Shown piece by piece: positions 50,503 through 60,148 of a DNA stretch of 64,000 nucleotides (position 1 is the first letter of the stretch; each line of letters begins with the position of its first letter). The stretch lies in the NCBI RefSeq assembly GCF_014595945.1, contig NZ_JABXWU010000005.1, forward strand, positions 62,001-126,000, in the 5' to 3' direction. The notes under the pieces were generated by a model that was not told the DNA's origin, ran no database searches, and worked only from the letters and a program-made list of their open reading frames with translations. Origin of the DNA: Alkalibacillus aidingensis. GTDB taxonomy: Bacteria; Bacillota; Bacilli; Bacillales; Alkalibacillaceae. The position numbers and the translations under genes were made by a program.

Positions 50503-52011
50503 ATTTGTGGAATCTTTGCACGAACTGGACATTTAATGGATGATGAGATGGACCGTATATTACATAGTATGGAACATAGAGGGCCTGATGAAGGGAAAAC
50601 GGTTCAGTTAGATCAATTCCATTTAGGCCATCAACGACTATCAATTATCGGATTAGACGATGGAATTCAGCCAATCGGCAATGAAGATCAACATAAATGG
50701 GTCGTCGTAAACGGAGAAATCTATAATTATCCACAGCTTAAACCACAATATGAGGATAAACATACGTTCTTAACAGAGTCAGATAGTGAAATTGTGTTAA
50801 AAGTTCTTGAAGAAGATGGGGTAGACGGAATCAAAAAGCTTGATGGCATGTTTGCTTTTTTCTTTGCTGATGAAGATAACCATTCATTTGTTGCAGCGAG
50901 AGATACGTTAGGAATTAAACCATTGTATTATGGAAAAGATCAACATGGCAAATACATGTTTGCTTCAGAGATGAAAACACTTTATCTGATTACAGAAGAA
51001 GTAAATGAATTTCCTGCAGGACATTATTACACACCAGAAACCGGTTTTGTTTGCTACCGTCAAATAGAGCGACCCCATCAAGAGGAAATAGGTCAAACTG
51101 ATGTTGATCAGTGTTGCTCAGCGATTAATCAATACTTAGAAAATGCTGTGAAAAAACGGTTACTATCTGATGTTGAAGTTGGCGTTTTATTGAGTGGTGG
51201 TTTAGATAGTAGCTTAATTGCTGCAATTGCTAAAAAGCATCATGAAGGAGATCCACCACTTAAATCATTTTGTGTCGGTTCAGAAGGTAGTGAAGATATC
51301 CTTCGAGCAAGAGAAGTTGCTGAAGCGATCGGAACGGACCATTATGAATATATTTATACGAAAGAAGAGTTAGTTGAAGTCATTCGTACGGTGATTTATC
51401 ATCTAGAATCATATGAACCGTCATTAGTTAGAAGCGCCTTGCCGAACTATTTTGTATCTAAATTAGCATCAAAACATGTGAAAGTGATTCTCTCAGGTGA
51501 AGGTGCAGATGAATTATTTGCAGGGTATGATTACTTGACAGACTTTCATTCAACAGACATGCTCAATGACGAAATTATTCGGATCATTAACTCACTTCAC
51601 AATATTAACTTACAGCGTGCTGACCGAATGAGTATGGCGCATTCGCTAGAGTTACGAGTACCATTTTTGGATTTGGAATTAATTGATGAGGCTTTAAAAA
51701 TCCCCGTTGATCTGAAGCTACATAAAGATGGGCAAATGGAGAAATGGATTTTAAGGAAGTCATTTGATGGAGTAATCCCAGAAAGTGTATTGTGGCGAAA
51801 GAAAGAAGAGTTTTCTGCTGGTAGTGGAGCTCTTGATATCTTAGAGCAGTATGCGAATGAAACGATATCGGACCATGAACTTTTAACCTATCAACAAGAA
51901 GCGGAAATTGAACTAAGAACTAAACAAGAGTGCTTATATTATAAGATTTTTAAAGAACTATTTCCAAGTAAATCGGCACTTGAAACAGTTGGTAAATGGG
52001 CAACCGCATAA
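50503..52011 (+). CDS. Asparagine synthetase (glutamine-hydrolysing)
   Basis: It makes asparagine from aspartate, ATP and glutamine. The class II amidotransferase nucleophile must be the N-terminal Cys after Met removal. CGIFARTGHL is encoded from TGT 50506, so initiation should be at the preceding ATT (50503), with GAGGTGAT upstream. The other choice is a GTG at 50494 with a 4-residue propeptide. Glutaminase motifs (HRGPDEG, NGEIYNY) precede the synthetase PP-loop LLSGGLDSS. About 502 residues, shorter than B. subtilis AsnB, nearer the E. coli form. It lies between htrC and rlmH, an insertion relative to B. subtilis. Confidence 0.92.
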   Translation: MCGIFARTGHLMDDEMDRILHSMEHRGPDEGKTVQLDQFHLGHQRLSIIGLDDGIQPIGNEDQHKWVVVNGEIYNYPQLKPQYEDKHTFLTESDSEIVLKVLEEDGVDGIKKLDGMFAFFFADEDNHSFVAARDTLGIKPLYYGKDQHGKYMFASEMKTLYLITEEVNEFPAGHYYTPETGFVCYRQIERPHQEEIGQTDVDQCCSAINQYLENAVKKRLLSDVEVGVLLSGGLDSSLIAAIAKKHHEGDPPLKSFCVGSEGSEDILRAREVAEAIGTDHYEYIYTKEELVEVIRTVIYHLESYEPSLVRSALPNYFVSKLASKHVKVILSGEGADELFAGYDYLTDFHSTDMLNDEIIRIINSLHNINLQRADRMSMAHSLELRVPFLDLELIDEALKIPVDLKLHKDGQMEKWILRKSFDGVIPESVLWRKKEEFSAGSGALDILEQYANETISDHELLTYQQEAEIELRTKQECLYYKIFKELFPSKSALETVGKWATA

Positions 52012-52017
52012 TTAATT

Positions 52018-52050
52018 TTAAAACCTCGACTAAAACAAGTCGGGGTTTTA
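52018..52050 (+). terminator. Terminator after the asparagine synthetase
   Basis: TTAAAACCTCGACT and AGTCGGGGTTTTA pair with one mismatch, then end in T/A-rich sequence. Confidence 0.7.
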
Positions 52051-52098
52051 TAGTTTAGTGAAATTATTATATACTACAGGTAATGGAGGTGTAACGCC

Positions 52099-52578
52099 AT
52101 GAACATAACCATTGTTGCCGTTGGTAAACTCAAAGAAAAATATTTAAAACAAGGAATAGATGAATACTTAAAACGCTTAAGTAAGTATGCCAAAGTCAAA
52201 ATTGAAGAGATCCCAGATGAGCAAGCTCCAGATAACCTAAGCAAAGCAGATGAAGAAGCGGTGAAACAAAAAGAAGGAGATAAAATCCTAACCAAGTTAT
52301 CCACAGACACCTATGTAATTACGTTGGAGATTGAAGGGAAGCCATTAACATCAGAAGCTTTCGCTAAAAAGATGGACGAGTTAGCTACATACGGCAAGAG
52401 TAAAGTCGCATTCGTGATTGGAGGATCGCTAGGTTTAAGCGATGAGGTGAAGCAAAGAAGTGACTTTGCCATTTCGTTTAGTCATATGACTTATCCACAC
52501 CAGTTAATGAGATTAGTGTTGTTGGAGCAAGTTTATCGTGGGTTTAGGATTAATAGGGGTGAACCGTACCATAAATAG
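52099..52578 (+). CDS. rlmH: 23S rRNA (pseudouridine1915-N3) methyltransferase RlmH
   Basis: A SPOUT-class methyltransferase acting on 70S ribosomes. The 159-residue product has [12 protein letters not shown] and the conserved end [11 protein letters not shown]. The gene is complete. Its 3' end is the attachment site of staphylococcal cassette elements, and here a serine recombinase gene overlaps its last 66 bp on the opposite strand. Confidence 0.97.
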   Translation: MNITIVAVGKLKEKYLKQGIDEYLKRLSKYAKVKIEEIPDEQAPDNLSKADEEAVKQKEGDKILTKLSTDTYVITLEIEGKPLTSEAFAKKMDELATYGKSKVAFVIGGSLGLSDEVKQRSDFAISFSHMTYPHQLMRLVLLEQVYRGFRINRGEPYHK

Positions 52579-54234
52579 AGGCAAAAATTGTTCAAGATAA
52601 GGTGGTAATTTATCGTTAGAAACTGTTGTTTGAGGCAGGATTACTCCCTCTTCATCAGTTTCTAAATATAATAAGTGGATTAAGGCAAAAGTTTTTGAGA
52701 TATTAACTTCAGTGAAATCAAAATCGAGTTCTATTGTATCCACAACACGTGTTTTATCTTTAGGTTGAAAAATGCTAATACTTTCTATCAATAATTGTAG
52801 TAATTGTTTTTGTTTATTTCTAGATGATCGTTCATAAGTTTCAGTAAACTTTCTTAAAAGGACATGAAGAAGATCTGGCTGTATAACCTTAGTATCGATT
52901 GAGCTGAGTTTAGTACTTAGTTCATTTTTTCTTTGTTCTAATGTTGATTTTTCCTCGGATACATCCTTTAGTCGCTCTTGTAAAATATCCACAGGAAATA
53001 GATTTTGTTCATATGCCTCGAAATATTTATCTTGAAGTTCTTTCAATTCGATAATTCTAATATCAACATTTTTTAATTCTGATTGGATTTCTTTAGTAGA
53101 ATTAACGGAGTCTTTATTAAGTGAATTAATCTTTAACGCGAATTCCTCTTTGTTATTAATTAATTCCTGAATTTTTTCTATAGTTGTACTTTCCGCATTA
53201 TAAGCTTTAATTGAATTAGCTCTACAAGCGGAAGACCCCTTGTTGTGAAAATCGCTGCATACATAATATCGATGCTTTCTTTTTGTGCCGTCTTTACGTG
53301 TATAGGTGGTAATTGATGGAACCATACCTTGTCCGCAATCAGGACATCGTAATATGCTGCTTAACAAAAATGGTTCATTTGATTGTCTCTGTTTAAAAGA
53401 TTTACTTTTTCTTCGAGTTTGTACTATATTCCATAACTCGTCACTGATTATCGCTTCGTGTTTACCTTCTACCAGTATAGGATTTGGATTTTTTCCTTTT
53501 CTGCGTTTAGTATCCCAATTTTCTACTTTAAGCCAACTAATCTTTCCATTATATATGGGATTGTCTAAGATAGTTGCGATGCCGTTAATTGAAAAATAAC
53601 GATCTTTTTTTGTACGGTATCCTTGTTTGTTTACATAGTTTGCAATGGCCTTTAATCCTTTTCCTTTTGCATATTGATCAAAGATAAGTTGAATAACATT
53701 TGATTCCTTTTGATTGATAATAAGTTCCTTTTCAATTGAATCGTAACCAAACACAATTCCACCATTCCATTCACCTTGGAGAGCGCGTTGTTTCATGCCA
53801 AGTTTTACGTTTTCAGATAGTGTATTCCTTTCCATTTCGGCAATGGAAGCCATAAGCTGCAGAACAAGTCTTCCGATGGGACTACCAGTATCAAAGTTTT
53901 CCGAGTAAGAAATGAATTTCACATTATATTCTTCAAATTTATCCAAAAGAACCAACGTGTCCAACATGTTACGTGAAAGACGAGAGATCTTCCAGACTAA
54001 AACAGCTTGGAATTTATTCTTCTCTATATCTGACACAAGTCGTTGCATGGCGGGTCGTCCTTTAATCGATTTTCCACTTATCCCTTCATCAATATATTCG
54101 TCACTTACATCCCAACCATATAACTTTGCGTATTGACGTAGGGTATCCAGTTGAGCGTCAATACTGTATCCCTCACTTGCTTGCTCTTCTGTGCTGACGC
54201 GGCAATAGATAGCGACTTTTTTTATTTCATTCAT
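52513..54234 (-). CDS. Large serine recombinase reading into rlmH
   Basis: A 573-residue site-specific recombinase. The catalytic Ser14 is in YCRVSTEEQ; the resolvase domain (1-150) includes [14 protein letters not shown], followed by a recombinase domain, a zinc ribbon (RCPDCGQGM, later C[13 protein letters not shown]), and a coiled coil (about 370-450). These are the features of phage/ICE integrases and of Ccr enzymes. Its stop codon (52513-52515) is inside rlmH, so its last 21 residues are antisense rlmH. That places the attachment core within the coding sequence; excision would change the C-terminus. It likely catalyses integration of the island to its right. Confidence 0.93.
   Translation of the reverse strand: MNEIKKVAIYCRVSTEEQASEGYSIDAQLDTLRQYAKLYGWDVSDEYIDEGISGKSIKGRPAMQRLVSDIEKNKFQAVLVWKISRLSRNMLDTLVLLDKFEEYNVKFISYSENFDTGSPIGRLVLQLMASIAEMERNTLSENVKLGMKQRALQGEWNGGIVFGYDSIEKELIINQKESNVIQLIFDQYAKGKGLKAIANYVNKQGYRTKKDRYFSINGIATILDNPIYNGKISWLKVENWDTKRRKGKNPNPILVEGKHEAIISDELWNIVQTRRKSKSFKQRQSNEPFLLSSILRCPDCGQGMVPSITTYTRKDGTKRKHRYYVCSDFHNKGSSACRANSIKAYNAESTTIEKIQELINNKEEFALKINSLNKDSVNSTKEIQSELKNVDIRIIELKELQDKYFEAYEQNLFPVDILQERLKDVSEEKSTLEQRKNELSTKLSSIDTKVIQPDLLHVLLRKFTETYERSSRNKQKQLLQLLIESISIFQPKDKTRVVDTIELDFDFTEVNISKTFALIHLLYLETDEEGVILPQTTVSNDKLPPYLEQFLPLFMVRFTPINPKPTINLLQQH
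52560..52578. other. Predicted attachment site at the rlmH 3' end
   Basis: GTGAACCGTACCATAAATAG covers the RlmH C-terminus (GEPYHK, stop) and corresponds to the place and spelling of SCC attB in staphylococci (TATCATAA). The matching right copy was not found in the window, so the boundary is inferred from the recombinase position. Confidence 0.5.
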
Positions 54235-54579
54235 TTATATCCTCCCTTCATCTTAAATAATACTATGAATTTAAGTAAGGGGAAAACGAGTTTTATATGT
54301 CACAGTCAGAACACAAAGAGCAATGAATAGATTGACTAAGGGATTATCAAATTAGTTGCTAAGACTTTGGATTGTATGGCTCATTTATTCTAAGAAGATT
54401 ACCGCACAATTCATTTCAACTTCAATAGAACAACTCCCCCCGCCTTTCATTTGAATTTTTGGCAACGTTCAAATCCTTTTACAAATCATCTATCCCTTTC
54501 TTTATATCAAATAATCCATTAAACTAAACGGTGGTATAATATGTAAATTTCGCAAGTGAATAAAAATTAAAAGTAGGAT
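54235..54579. other. AT-rich spacer between divergent genes
   Basis: About 345 bp with no supported reading frame. It probably holds divergent promoters for the recombinase and the nuclease gene. No clear -35/-10 pair could be fixed. Confidence 0.5.
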
Positions 54580-55269
54580 GTGAACAAGATTAATAAGAAA
54601 GATAGAAAACTATTGGCTAACGTTACTTCAGGACTCTTTTTAATAATAAGTTTATATTTATATTGGATTGTTTTTCACAGTACTAATATTTATATACTTT
54701 TCGGAATTATTCTCACTACTGCTATAATTGATGGTATAACTTATAACGCGCTATCAAAAAAAGGAAAGACTAAAAAACGGGCAAATTCTTCACGTAATAA
54801 TTCAAGAAAATATAAAAACACGGAAGACTTTAATCGATTAAGAAGCGATGAAAATATAATAGAATCTACATTGGAAGAACTTTCATGGCGAGAATTTGAA
54901 AGAATTTGTTATCTATATTTTAAGGCAAGGGGTTATAAACCAAGGGAAACATCCAACGGTGCAGATGGAGGGGTTGATTTGATAATTTTTAACCGATACC
55001 ATCAAACGAATGAAGCGGTTCAAATTAAACATTACCTATCATCTAAAAACCAAATTACTGTAAGAGAAATTAGAGAACTTAACTCAGCAAAGAGAAATCA
55101 TGACTGTGTATTGGGAAGGTTTATAACCAGCTCTGGCTACACTCGGGAGGCATTAATTGAAGCGGATAAATATAAAATTCAGTGCCATAGTATTGAGTGG
55201 GTAAAAAGTCGAATAGAAAAATGGAGGAAATCAGAGCTAGCAAAGATAAGTGATAAAAAGGCGAAATAG
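54580..55269 (+). CDS. Membrane-anchored Mrr-type restriction endonuclease
   Basis: A 229-residue protein with two N-terminal membrane segments (about 12-50), a basic linker, then an Mrr-cat nuclease domain. The catalytic features are WREFERICYLYFKARGYKPR, GADGGVDLIIF and AVQIKHY, giving the D...QxK form of the PD-(D/E)xK site. Mrr-like enzymes cut modified or foreign DNA. Start is GTG 54580 after TAGGAT. It is followed closely by the zinc-ribbon-like gene. Confidence 0.82.
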   Translation: MNKINKKDRKLLANVTSGLFLIISLYLYWIVFHSTNIYILFGIILTTAIIDGITYNALSKKGKTKKRANSSRNNSRKYKNTEDFNRLRSDENIIESTLEELSWREFERICYLYFKARGYKPRETSNGADGGVDLIIFNRYHQTNEAVQIKHYLSSKNQITVREIRELNSAKRNHDCVLGRFITSSGYTREALIEADKYKIQCHSIEWVKSRIEKWRKSELAKISDKKAK

Positions 55270-55317
55270 ATTTTGGTTTATTATGTAACTAAAATATTCA
55301 CAAAAGTGAGTGATACG

Positions 55318-55584
55318 ATGAAGTTATTATTATGTAGCGAATGCTATGATGTTTTTAGTCTTGATTTTCATCTTAAAAGTTGTACGTGTGGACAAACAGA
55401 AGGAAAGTATATCGACGACATAAACGCAATCTACGCGGGACGAAGTGCAATTCCATTAGGTTTTAATAATTTAACCGTTGTTGAAGCAATTAAGAAACAA
55501 CCCGAAAAAGGATGGGGAGAAGAGTTTAAGGCATTTGTCATACCTAAAGATTGTCCAACATTTAAAAGAAAGAACTGCGATTAA
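55318..55584 (+). CDS. Small protein with zinc-ribbon-like cysteines
   Basis: From ATG 55318 an 88-residue protein MKLLLCSECYDVFSLDFH with cysteine pairs CSEC and CTCG about 15 residues apart, suited to a metal site. No named family recognised. It follows the Mrr-type gene by about 50 bp on the same strand, so co-transcription is likely. A longer frame from 55273 is possible but has no supporting ribosome site. Confidence 0.6.
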   Translation: MKLLLCSECYDVFSLDFHLKSCTCGQTEGKYIDDINAIYAGRSAIPLGFNNLTVVEAIKKQPEKGWGEEFKAFVIPKDCPTFKRKNCD

Positions 55585-55600
55585 ATAAACAAGTTATAGC

Positions 55601-55630
55601 AAAAAAGGAGAAGGGAAATTGCCCCTCTCC
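55601..55630 (-). terminator. Terminator of the second recombinase
   Basis: On the minus strand GGAGAGGGG and CCCTTCTCC pair and are followed by TTTTTT, immediately after the restored stop codon at 55632. Confidence 0.75.
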
Positions 55631-55631
55631 G

Positions 55632-57141
55632 TTACTCACTTACTAGTTTATTAAGATCATTTAAGTCAAAATTATATATAATACTTTTGATTTTCCGATC
55701 CTGAGTTTTGTTGCCTTTAGTAACATGGACTTCCTTAATTATACTGTGAACAAGCTTTTTCTTTTCAGTGTCTGAAAGTGCAAGATAAAAGTCTTTAAAA
55801 TTACTAACCGAAAAATTAATAATATATTAATATGCTCACTTTGTTTTAACTCTAATTGTTTTGAAATGCTTTCTAGTTTAGATTTCTCCCTATTTATATC
55901 CTCTTGATGAGTTACTATTTTTTCCTTCAATAAATCACCACCCAGATTTAGGGTAGTATCACTCATTAAATCTATAGTAGTTAACAATTTTTCCTCATGT
56001 TTTTGAATCTTCCCCTTAATATTGTTGGCTTCTTTCTCCAAAGGTTCAAGTTCATAAGATAAATTAGATTTAGTAACATCATAAATGATCGGAGAAAGAT
56101 TCTTTTCATTTAAAAAAGTAATTAATTTATCCTGAACAAATTCCTCTGCATACTCCTTTTTTATTAAATTAGAAGAACATGCTTTCTTACCACTATTCTT
56201 GTTTTTACTGCATTGATAATATTTATATTTTTGACTACTGTTCCCTTGAACCATAGATGAACCACATTGAGGACACTTTAGTAAACCCGAAAGAGGATAT
56301 GAACCGGGGTGAACCTTTTTGGGTGTATAAGTTCTAGATTGCATTACTTCTTTAACTTTATTCCATAATGACATTTCAATTATTGGACTGTGTTGTCCTT
56401 TTTTATATTCTTCTCTCCATTTCGTGTTACCAATATAAATTTGATTTTGTAATATGGTTTTCACGGAGTTAATAGTCCACTCATTGTTATACTTGGTTTG
56501 AACCCCTTGGATGTTAAGTTTTGAAGCAATTTTTTTATATCCCCACTTATTAAAAGCATATTTTTCAAAAATATATTTTACTATTTTAGCCTCGTCGGGG
56601 TCTATTATCAATTCTTTATCTTTAGTTTTATAACCAAATACTTTTCCCCCTAAAAAGTAACCATCTTCAGCTTTTTTCTCCATACCTGAGTTAGTTCTAA
56701 ACGCTATGAATTCACGCTCCAATTGAGCTACTAATGACATTATATGAACAAGTATTTCTGCTTTAGGGTCTTCCGTATTTATATTGTCTGCTATTGAAAT
56801 AAGATGCTTATCTAGTGAATTTAGTCGCTTCATTATATATAAAGTATCTAAAGTATCACGCGAAATGCGGTCCTGTTTAAGAACAATTATATAGTCTATA
56901 TTTTCCTTTTTGCTTATTGTTCTGTTATACATTTCTTTAAAGGCATCTCTTCCATCAAAACTTTTAGCTGATTTAAGATCATCTGTATAAATTTCTACCA
57001 GTTCAATACCATTTCTTTCACAGTACTTTATTATTTCTTCAGTTTGTTTTTCAATTGAAGTATCCTCCAATTGCTTTCTCGGACTTCTTCTTGTATATCC
57101 GACCGCTCTTTTTAATCGATGTTTAGGCTTCTTTGAATAAA
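55632..57141 (-). pseudogene. Second serine recombinase, frameshifted and IS-split
   Basis: A serine recombinase related to the first: GYTRRSPRK with catalytic Ser, resolvase domain, LKQDRISRDTLDTL, recombinase domain, zinc ribbon (LKCPQCGSSM), and coiled coil. Two lesions are visible. Near 55815-55835 an AT-rich indel shifts the frame; after it another frame continues NFSVSNFKDFYLALSDTEKK to a stop at 55632. At the 5' end an IS21-type insertion removed the start; the start is at 59712. The frame running into the IS from 57190 is an IS-derived extension. Confidence 0.85.
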
Positions 57142-57283
57142 GACATGGGATAGACCCACTGTTGACATCTTTTTGATCCACTAATGACATGTTTTTGCCC
57201 CATCAATGACTTACATTGATCCAACCTCTTATATAATAGACTTGCACCATCAGGTGCAAATCTACTATATTGGAGGTTTTTTC

Positions 57284-58831
57284 ATGGTAAAGTATCGTGA
57301 CATATTAAGACTCCATGCTCAAGGAGTCACACAAAGGGGGATAGCATCTAGTTGTGGTCATTCTAGAAATACCATTCGGAATGTAGTCAATAGAGCCAAG
57401 GAAAAGGGATTCTCTTGGCCGTTTGAAAACAATCTTACAGATGCAGATATTCAAAGTATCTTATTTCCAGAAAAGCATCAGTCTTTAGACTTCAGAAGAA
57501 AACCCGACTGCGAATACATTCATAAGGAATTAGCTAAGTCTGGTGTCACTCTATCGCTATTATGGGATGAGTATTCATTAAACTGTAGGGAGAACAATGA
57601 AATCCCATATGGTTATCGACAGTTTTGTCGCTTTTATCATAATTATGCGATTAAAACCAAAGCCACCATGCGTATTAAACGAAAGCCAGGTGAAATTCTT
57701 GAAGTGGACTGGGCTGGACAAACTATGAATCTAACAGACAATCTTACGGGTGAAGCAATACCTGTCTATATATTCGTAGCTACCTTACCTTGTAGTCAGT
57801 ATTCATATGTAGAGGGATTTCTTTCAATGAATACGGAGAATTGGCTTACAGCCCATATTAATACTTTTAAATTTTATGGTGGTGTTCCACGTATTATTGT
57901 GCCTGATAACTTAAAAACAGGTGTGATTAAAGCTTCAAGGTCTGAACCAATTATTAATAGGAGCTATCAAGAAATGGCGGAATATTACCAATCTACAATC
58001 ATTCCCGCACGTGTGCGCCATCCGAAAGATAAACCAAGCGCAGAGGGGACTGTAGGACATATATCAACATGGATTATTGCCTCGCTTCGTCATGAGAAAT
58101 TCTTTTCTTTAATTGAACTGAACAAAGCAATTCATGAGAAATTAAAAGATTTTAATTTAAGGTCTTTCCAGAAAAAAGATGGAAACAGACAGACGGCCTA
58201 CTTTGAAGAGGAGAAATTTGCGATGGGACCTCTGCCTGCTTCACCGTACGAAATCGCCACTTGGCAAAAGGCAACCGTACAATATGATTATCACATAAAT
58301 ATGAATAAAATGTATTATTCCGTTCCCTATGATTATATCAAGCATCAAGTAGATGTGAGAGTGGCTCGGAACACCATTGAAGTATTTTACAAAAGCCTTC
58401 GGATTGCTTCTCATAAAAAAATGACAGGAAAAAAGGGACAATCCTCCACTCTTCCTGATCACATGCCGAGGGAGCATCAACAATATATTGACTTTAACCA
58501 AGAGTATGTTTTGAAGTGGGCGCGATCAGTTGGTAATCATGCTCTTAAAACAGTTGAGAGCATACTAGCTTCTTATCAGTCAGAAAAGCAAGGATTGAAA
58601 TCATGCCTGGGTTTAATAAAGTTAGCGGATAAGCATTCCATAGAGCGGCTCGAATTGGCATGTGAAAAAGCTTTATCTTATACTCCTCGCCCAACACTAA
58701 AAAGTATCCAAACCATTTTAAAAACTGGACAAGAGAAAGTTATGAATGAAAATGACAGAAGTTCACTAAATCAAACGAATAAAAGCTCTTACGGATTCAC
58801 CCGTGGAGCTGACTACTATGGAGGTAATTAG
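57284..58831 (+). CDS. istA: IS21-family transposase IstA
   Basis: A 515-residue transposase. An N-terminal helix-turn-helix (MVKYRDILRLHAQGVTQRG; GHSRNTIRNVV) is followed by the DDE catalytic domain: Asp in ILEVDWAGQTM, Asp in VPDNLKTG, Glu in DKPSAEGTVG. The ATG follows TGGAGG. Just upstream TTGCACC and GGTGCAA form a perfect hairpin (57242-57259). It stops one base before istB. Confidence 0.95.
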   Translation: MVKYRDILRLHAQGVTQRGIASSCGHSRNTIRNVVNRAKEKGFSWPFENNLTDADIQSILFPEKHQSLDFRRKPDCEYIHKELAKSGVTLSLLWDEYSLNCRENNEIPYGYRQFCRFYHNYAIKTKATMRIKRKPGEILEVDWAGQTMNLTDNLTGEAIPVYIFVATLPCSQYSYVEGFLSMNTENWLTAHINTFKFYGGVPRIIVPDNLKTGVIKASRSEPIINRSYQEMAEYYQSTIIPARVRHPKDKPSAEGTVGHISTWIIASLRHEKFFSLIELNKAIHEKLKDFNLRSFQKKDGNRQTAYFEEEKFAMGPLPASPYEIATWQKATVQYDYHINMNKMYYSVPYDYIKHQVDVRVARNTIEVFYKSLRIASHKKMTGKKGQSSTLPDHMPREHQQYIDFNQEYVLKWARSVGNHALKTVESILASYQSEKQGLKSCLGLIKLADKHSIERLELACEKALSYTPRPTLKSIQTILKTGQEKVMNENDRSSLNQTNKSSYGFTRGADYYGGN

Positions 58832-58832
58832 A

Positions 58833-59576
58833 ATGACAACTGAAAACACATTATCCAAATTGAATGACATGAGATTAACTGCCATGGCAGAGACATTTAG
58901 AGATCAGTTACGTAATCCAGAATATCAGGAACTTTCATTTGAAGAACGTTTTGGCTTACTAGTTGATATAGAATGGTCGCGTAAACAAAATAATAAATTA
59001 GACCGAATCATTAAAGCAGCAGAATTAAGAGACAATCAAGCCTCTGTTGAAGATATTGAATATCATCCCGATAGAAAGCTTGATAAAGCTCAGGTCCTTC
59101 GGCTCGCTACTGGGCAATACATCCAAGATCGACACAACATCATTGTGAAAGGTGCTTCAGGAAATGGCAAAACATACTTAGCATGTGCATTTGGCCTTGC
59201 GGCTTGTCGACAGTTCTACAAAGTCAAATATACGAGGTTGCCAGACTTATTAGATGAACTCGCAATCGCAAGAGGAGAAGGCACTTACCGCAAGGTAATG
59301 AAAAAGTATAAAAAAGTGAATCTTTTAATACTAGATGAATGGTTATTAACCCCTTTAAGAGAAAATGAGGCAAGAGACCTTTTAGAAATTGTAGAATCCA
59401 GACATCATGAGGCCTCCACTATTTTCTGTTCTCAATTTGATCCGAAAGGATGGCATGAGAAAATTGGAGAGGGAACATTAGCAGACGCTATTTTAGATCG
59501 CATTGTCCATGATTCCTACAATATTTTAATAGATGGTAAGGTTTCAATGAGGGAACGACACGGTTTAAATCAATAG
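58833..59576 (+). CDS. istB: IS21-family helper ATPase IstB
   Basis: A 247-residue AAA+ protein related to DnaC-type loaders, which helps IstA select target DNA. Walker A is GASGNGKTYLACAFG and Walker B is LLILDEWLL. The ATG at 58833 follows GGAGG located in the istA end, so translation is coupled. Confidence 0.95.
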   Translation: MTTENTLSKLNDMRLTAMAETFRDQLRNPEYQELSFEERFGLLVDIEWSRKQNNKLDRIIKAAELRDNQASVEDIEYHPDRKLDKAQVLRLATGQYIQDRHNIIVKGASGNGKTYLACAFGLAACRQFYKVKYTRLPDLLDELAIARGEGTYRKVMKKYKKVNLLILDEWLLTPLRENEARDLLEIVESRHHEASTIFCSQFDPKGWHEKIGEGTLADAILDRIVHDSYNILIDGKVSMRERHGLNQ

Positions 59577-59684
59577 TAACTCTAGGGCCACTATCATATT
59601 GGTAGTGGCTCACTTCATGTCATCAAAGGGGCAAAAACATGTCACGCATGGGTCAAAAAGATGACAAACGTGGATCACTTAAAG

Positions 59685-59712
59685 GACAATATTCATTCTT
59701 ATCATTTTTCAT
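59685..59712 (-). pseudogene. Detached 5' end of the second recombinase
   Basis: The start ATG at 59712, preceded by AGAGGG and overlapping the stop of the small gene (11 bp), encodes MKNDKNEYC and part of the next codon up to the IS. Joined across the IS to 57141 it continues LYSKKPKHRLKRAVGYTRRS in frame. Confidence 0.8.
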
Positions 59713-59887
59713 TTGATGTACCCTCTTTCCCTTGTAATAATTTCATCTCAAGGTCATTGGAGTATTTAATAATGAGGTCAGACAAGAATTCTAAAAAATC
59801 GGAGGCTTTGATTTTACCTGAGTCTTCTTCGATTGCTAATATAGATTCATAGTGAGCATTATAGTCAAATTTGTTTTCTTTCTTCAT
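59702..59887 (-). CDS. Small acidic protein upstream of the split recombinase
   Basis: A 61-residue protein (MKKENKFDYNAHYESILA) with helical, charged sequence. The ATG at 59887 follows GAGGTG. Its last 11 bp overlap the recombinase start, so it was probably the first gene of a two-gene unit. No family recognised; a recombination directionality or accessory role is possible but only from context. Confidence 0.6.
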   Translation of the reverse strand: MKKENKFDYNAHYESILAIEEDSGKIKASDFLEFLSDLIIKYSNDLEMKLLQGKEGTSNEK

Positions 59888-60148
59888 TTTTTTCACCTCT
59901 ATTGAAATTAATATAAAGTAGATAAATGCTAGCTTTTTATCTAATGAAAATAAAATTTTGGGTTGGCCAATCACCTAAATTTGAAATAGTTTACTTTGAA
60001 AATTTTAATATTTTAAGAGGGAAAATGAAATTTAATATTCAGATAACTTATACCTTAATGTTCAAATTTCTTTTCGTTCTATAAACTGTTAAAATATAGA
60101 TAATTAATATACTTTGAAGTTTTCGCCTTAGTTAAGGGGGAGTTAAGA
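59888..60148. other. AT-rich spacer
   Basis: About 260 bp of strongly AT-rich sequence between divergent genes, likely promoters on both strands. No gene supported. Confidence 0.4.

Larger units (their letters stand above)
57146..59684 (+). mobile_element. IS21-family insertion sequence
   Basis: It holds istA and istB in tandem. The ends carry related motifs in inverted orientation: TGACATCTTTTTGATCCA (57163) and TGACATGTTTTTGCCCCA (57187) on the left; on the right their complements lie at about 59618-59666. The flanks share GACA at 57142-57145 and 59685-59688 as a 4-bp target duplication. Removing 57146-59688 restores the recombinase frame, which fixes the boundaries to within a base or two. 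Confidence 0.9.

Noticed and set aside
57142-57190. IS-encoded N-terminus for the second recombinase (MSLVDQKDVNSG...)
   Set aside because: This part is IS terminal sequence read antisense; the true start is restored by joining 59712-59685 to 57141.
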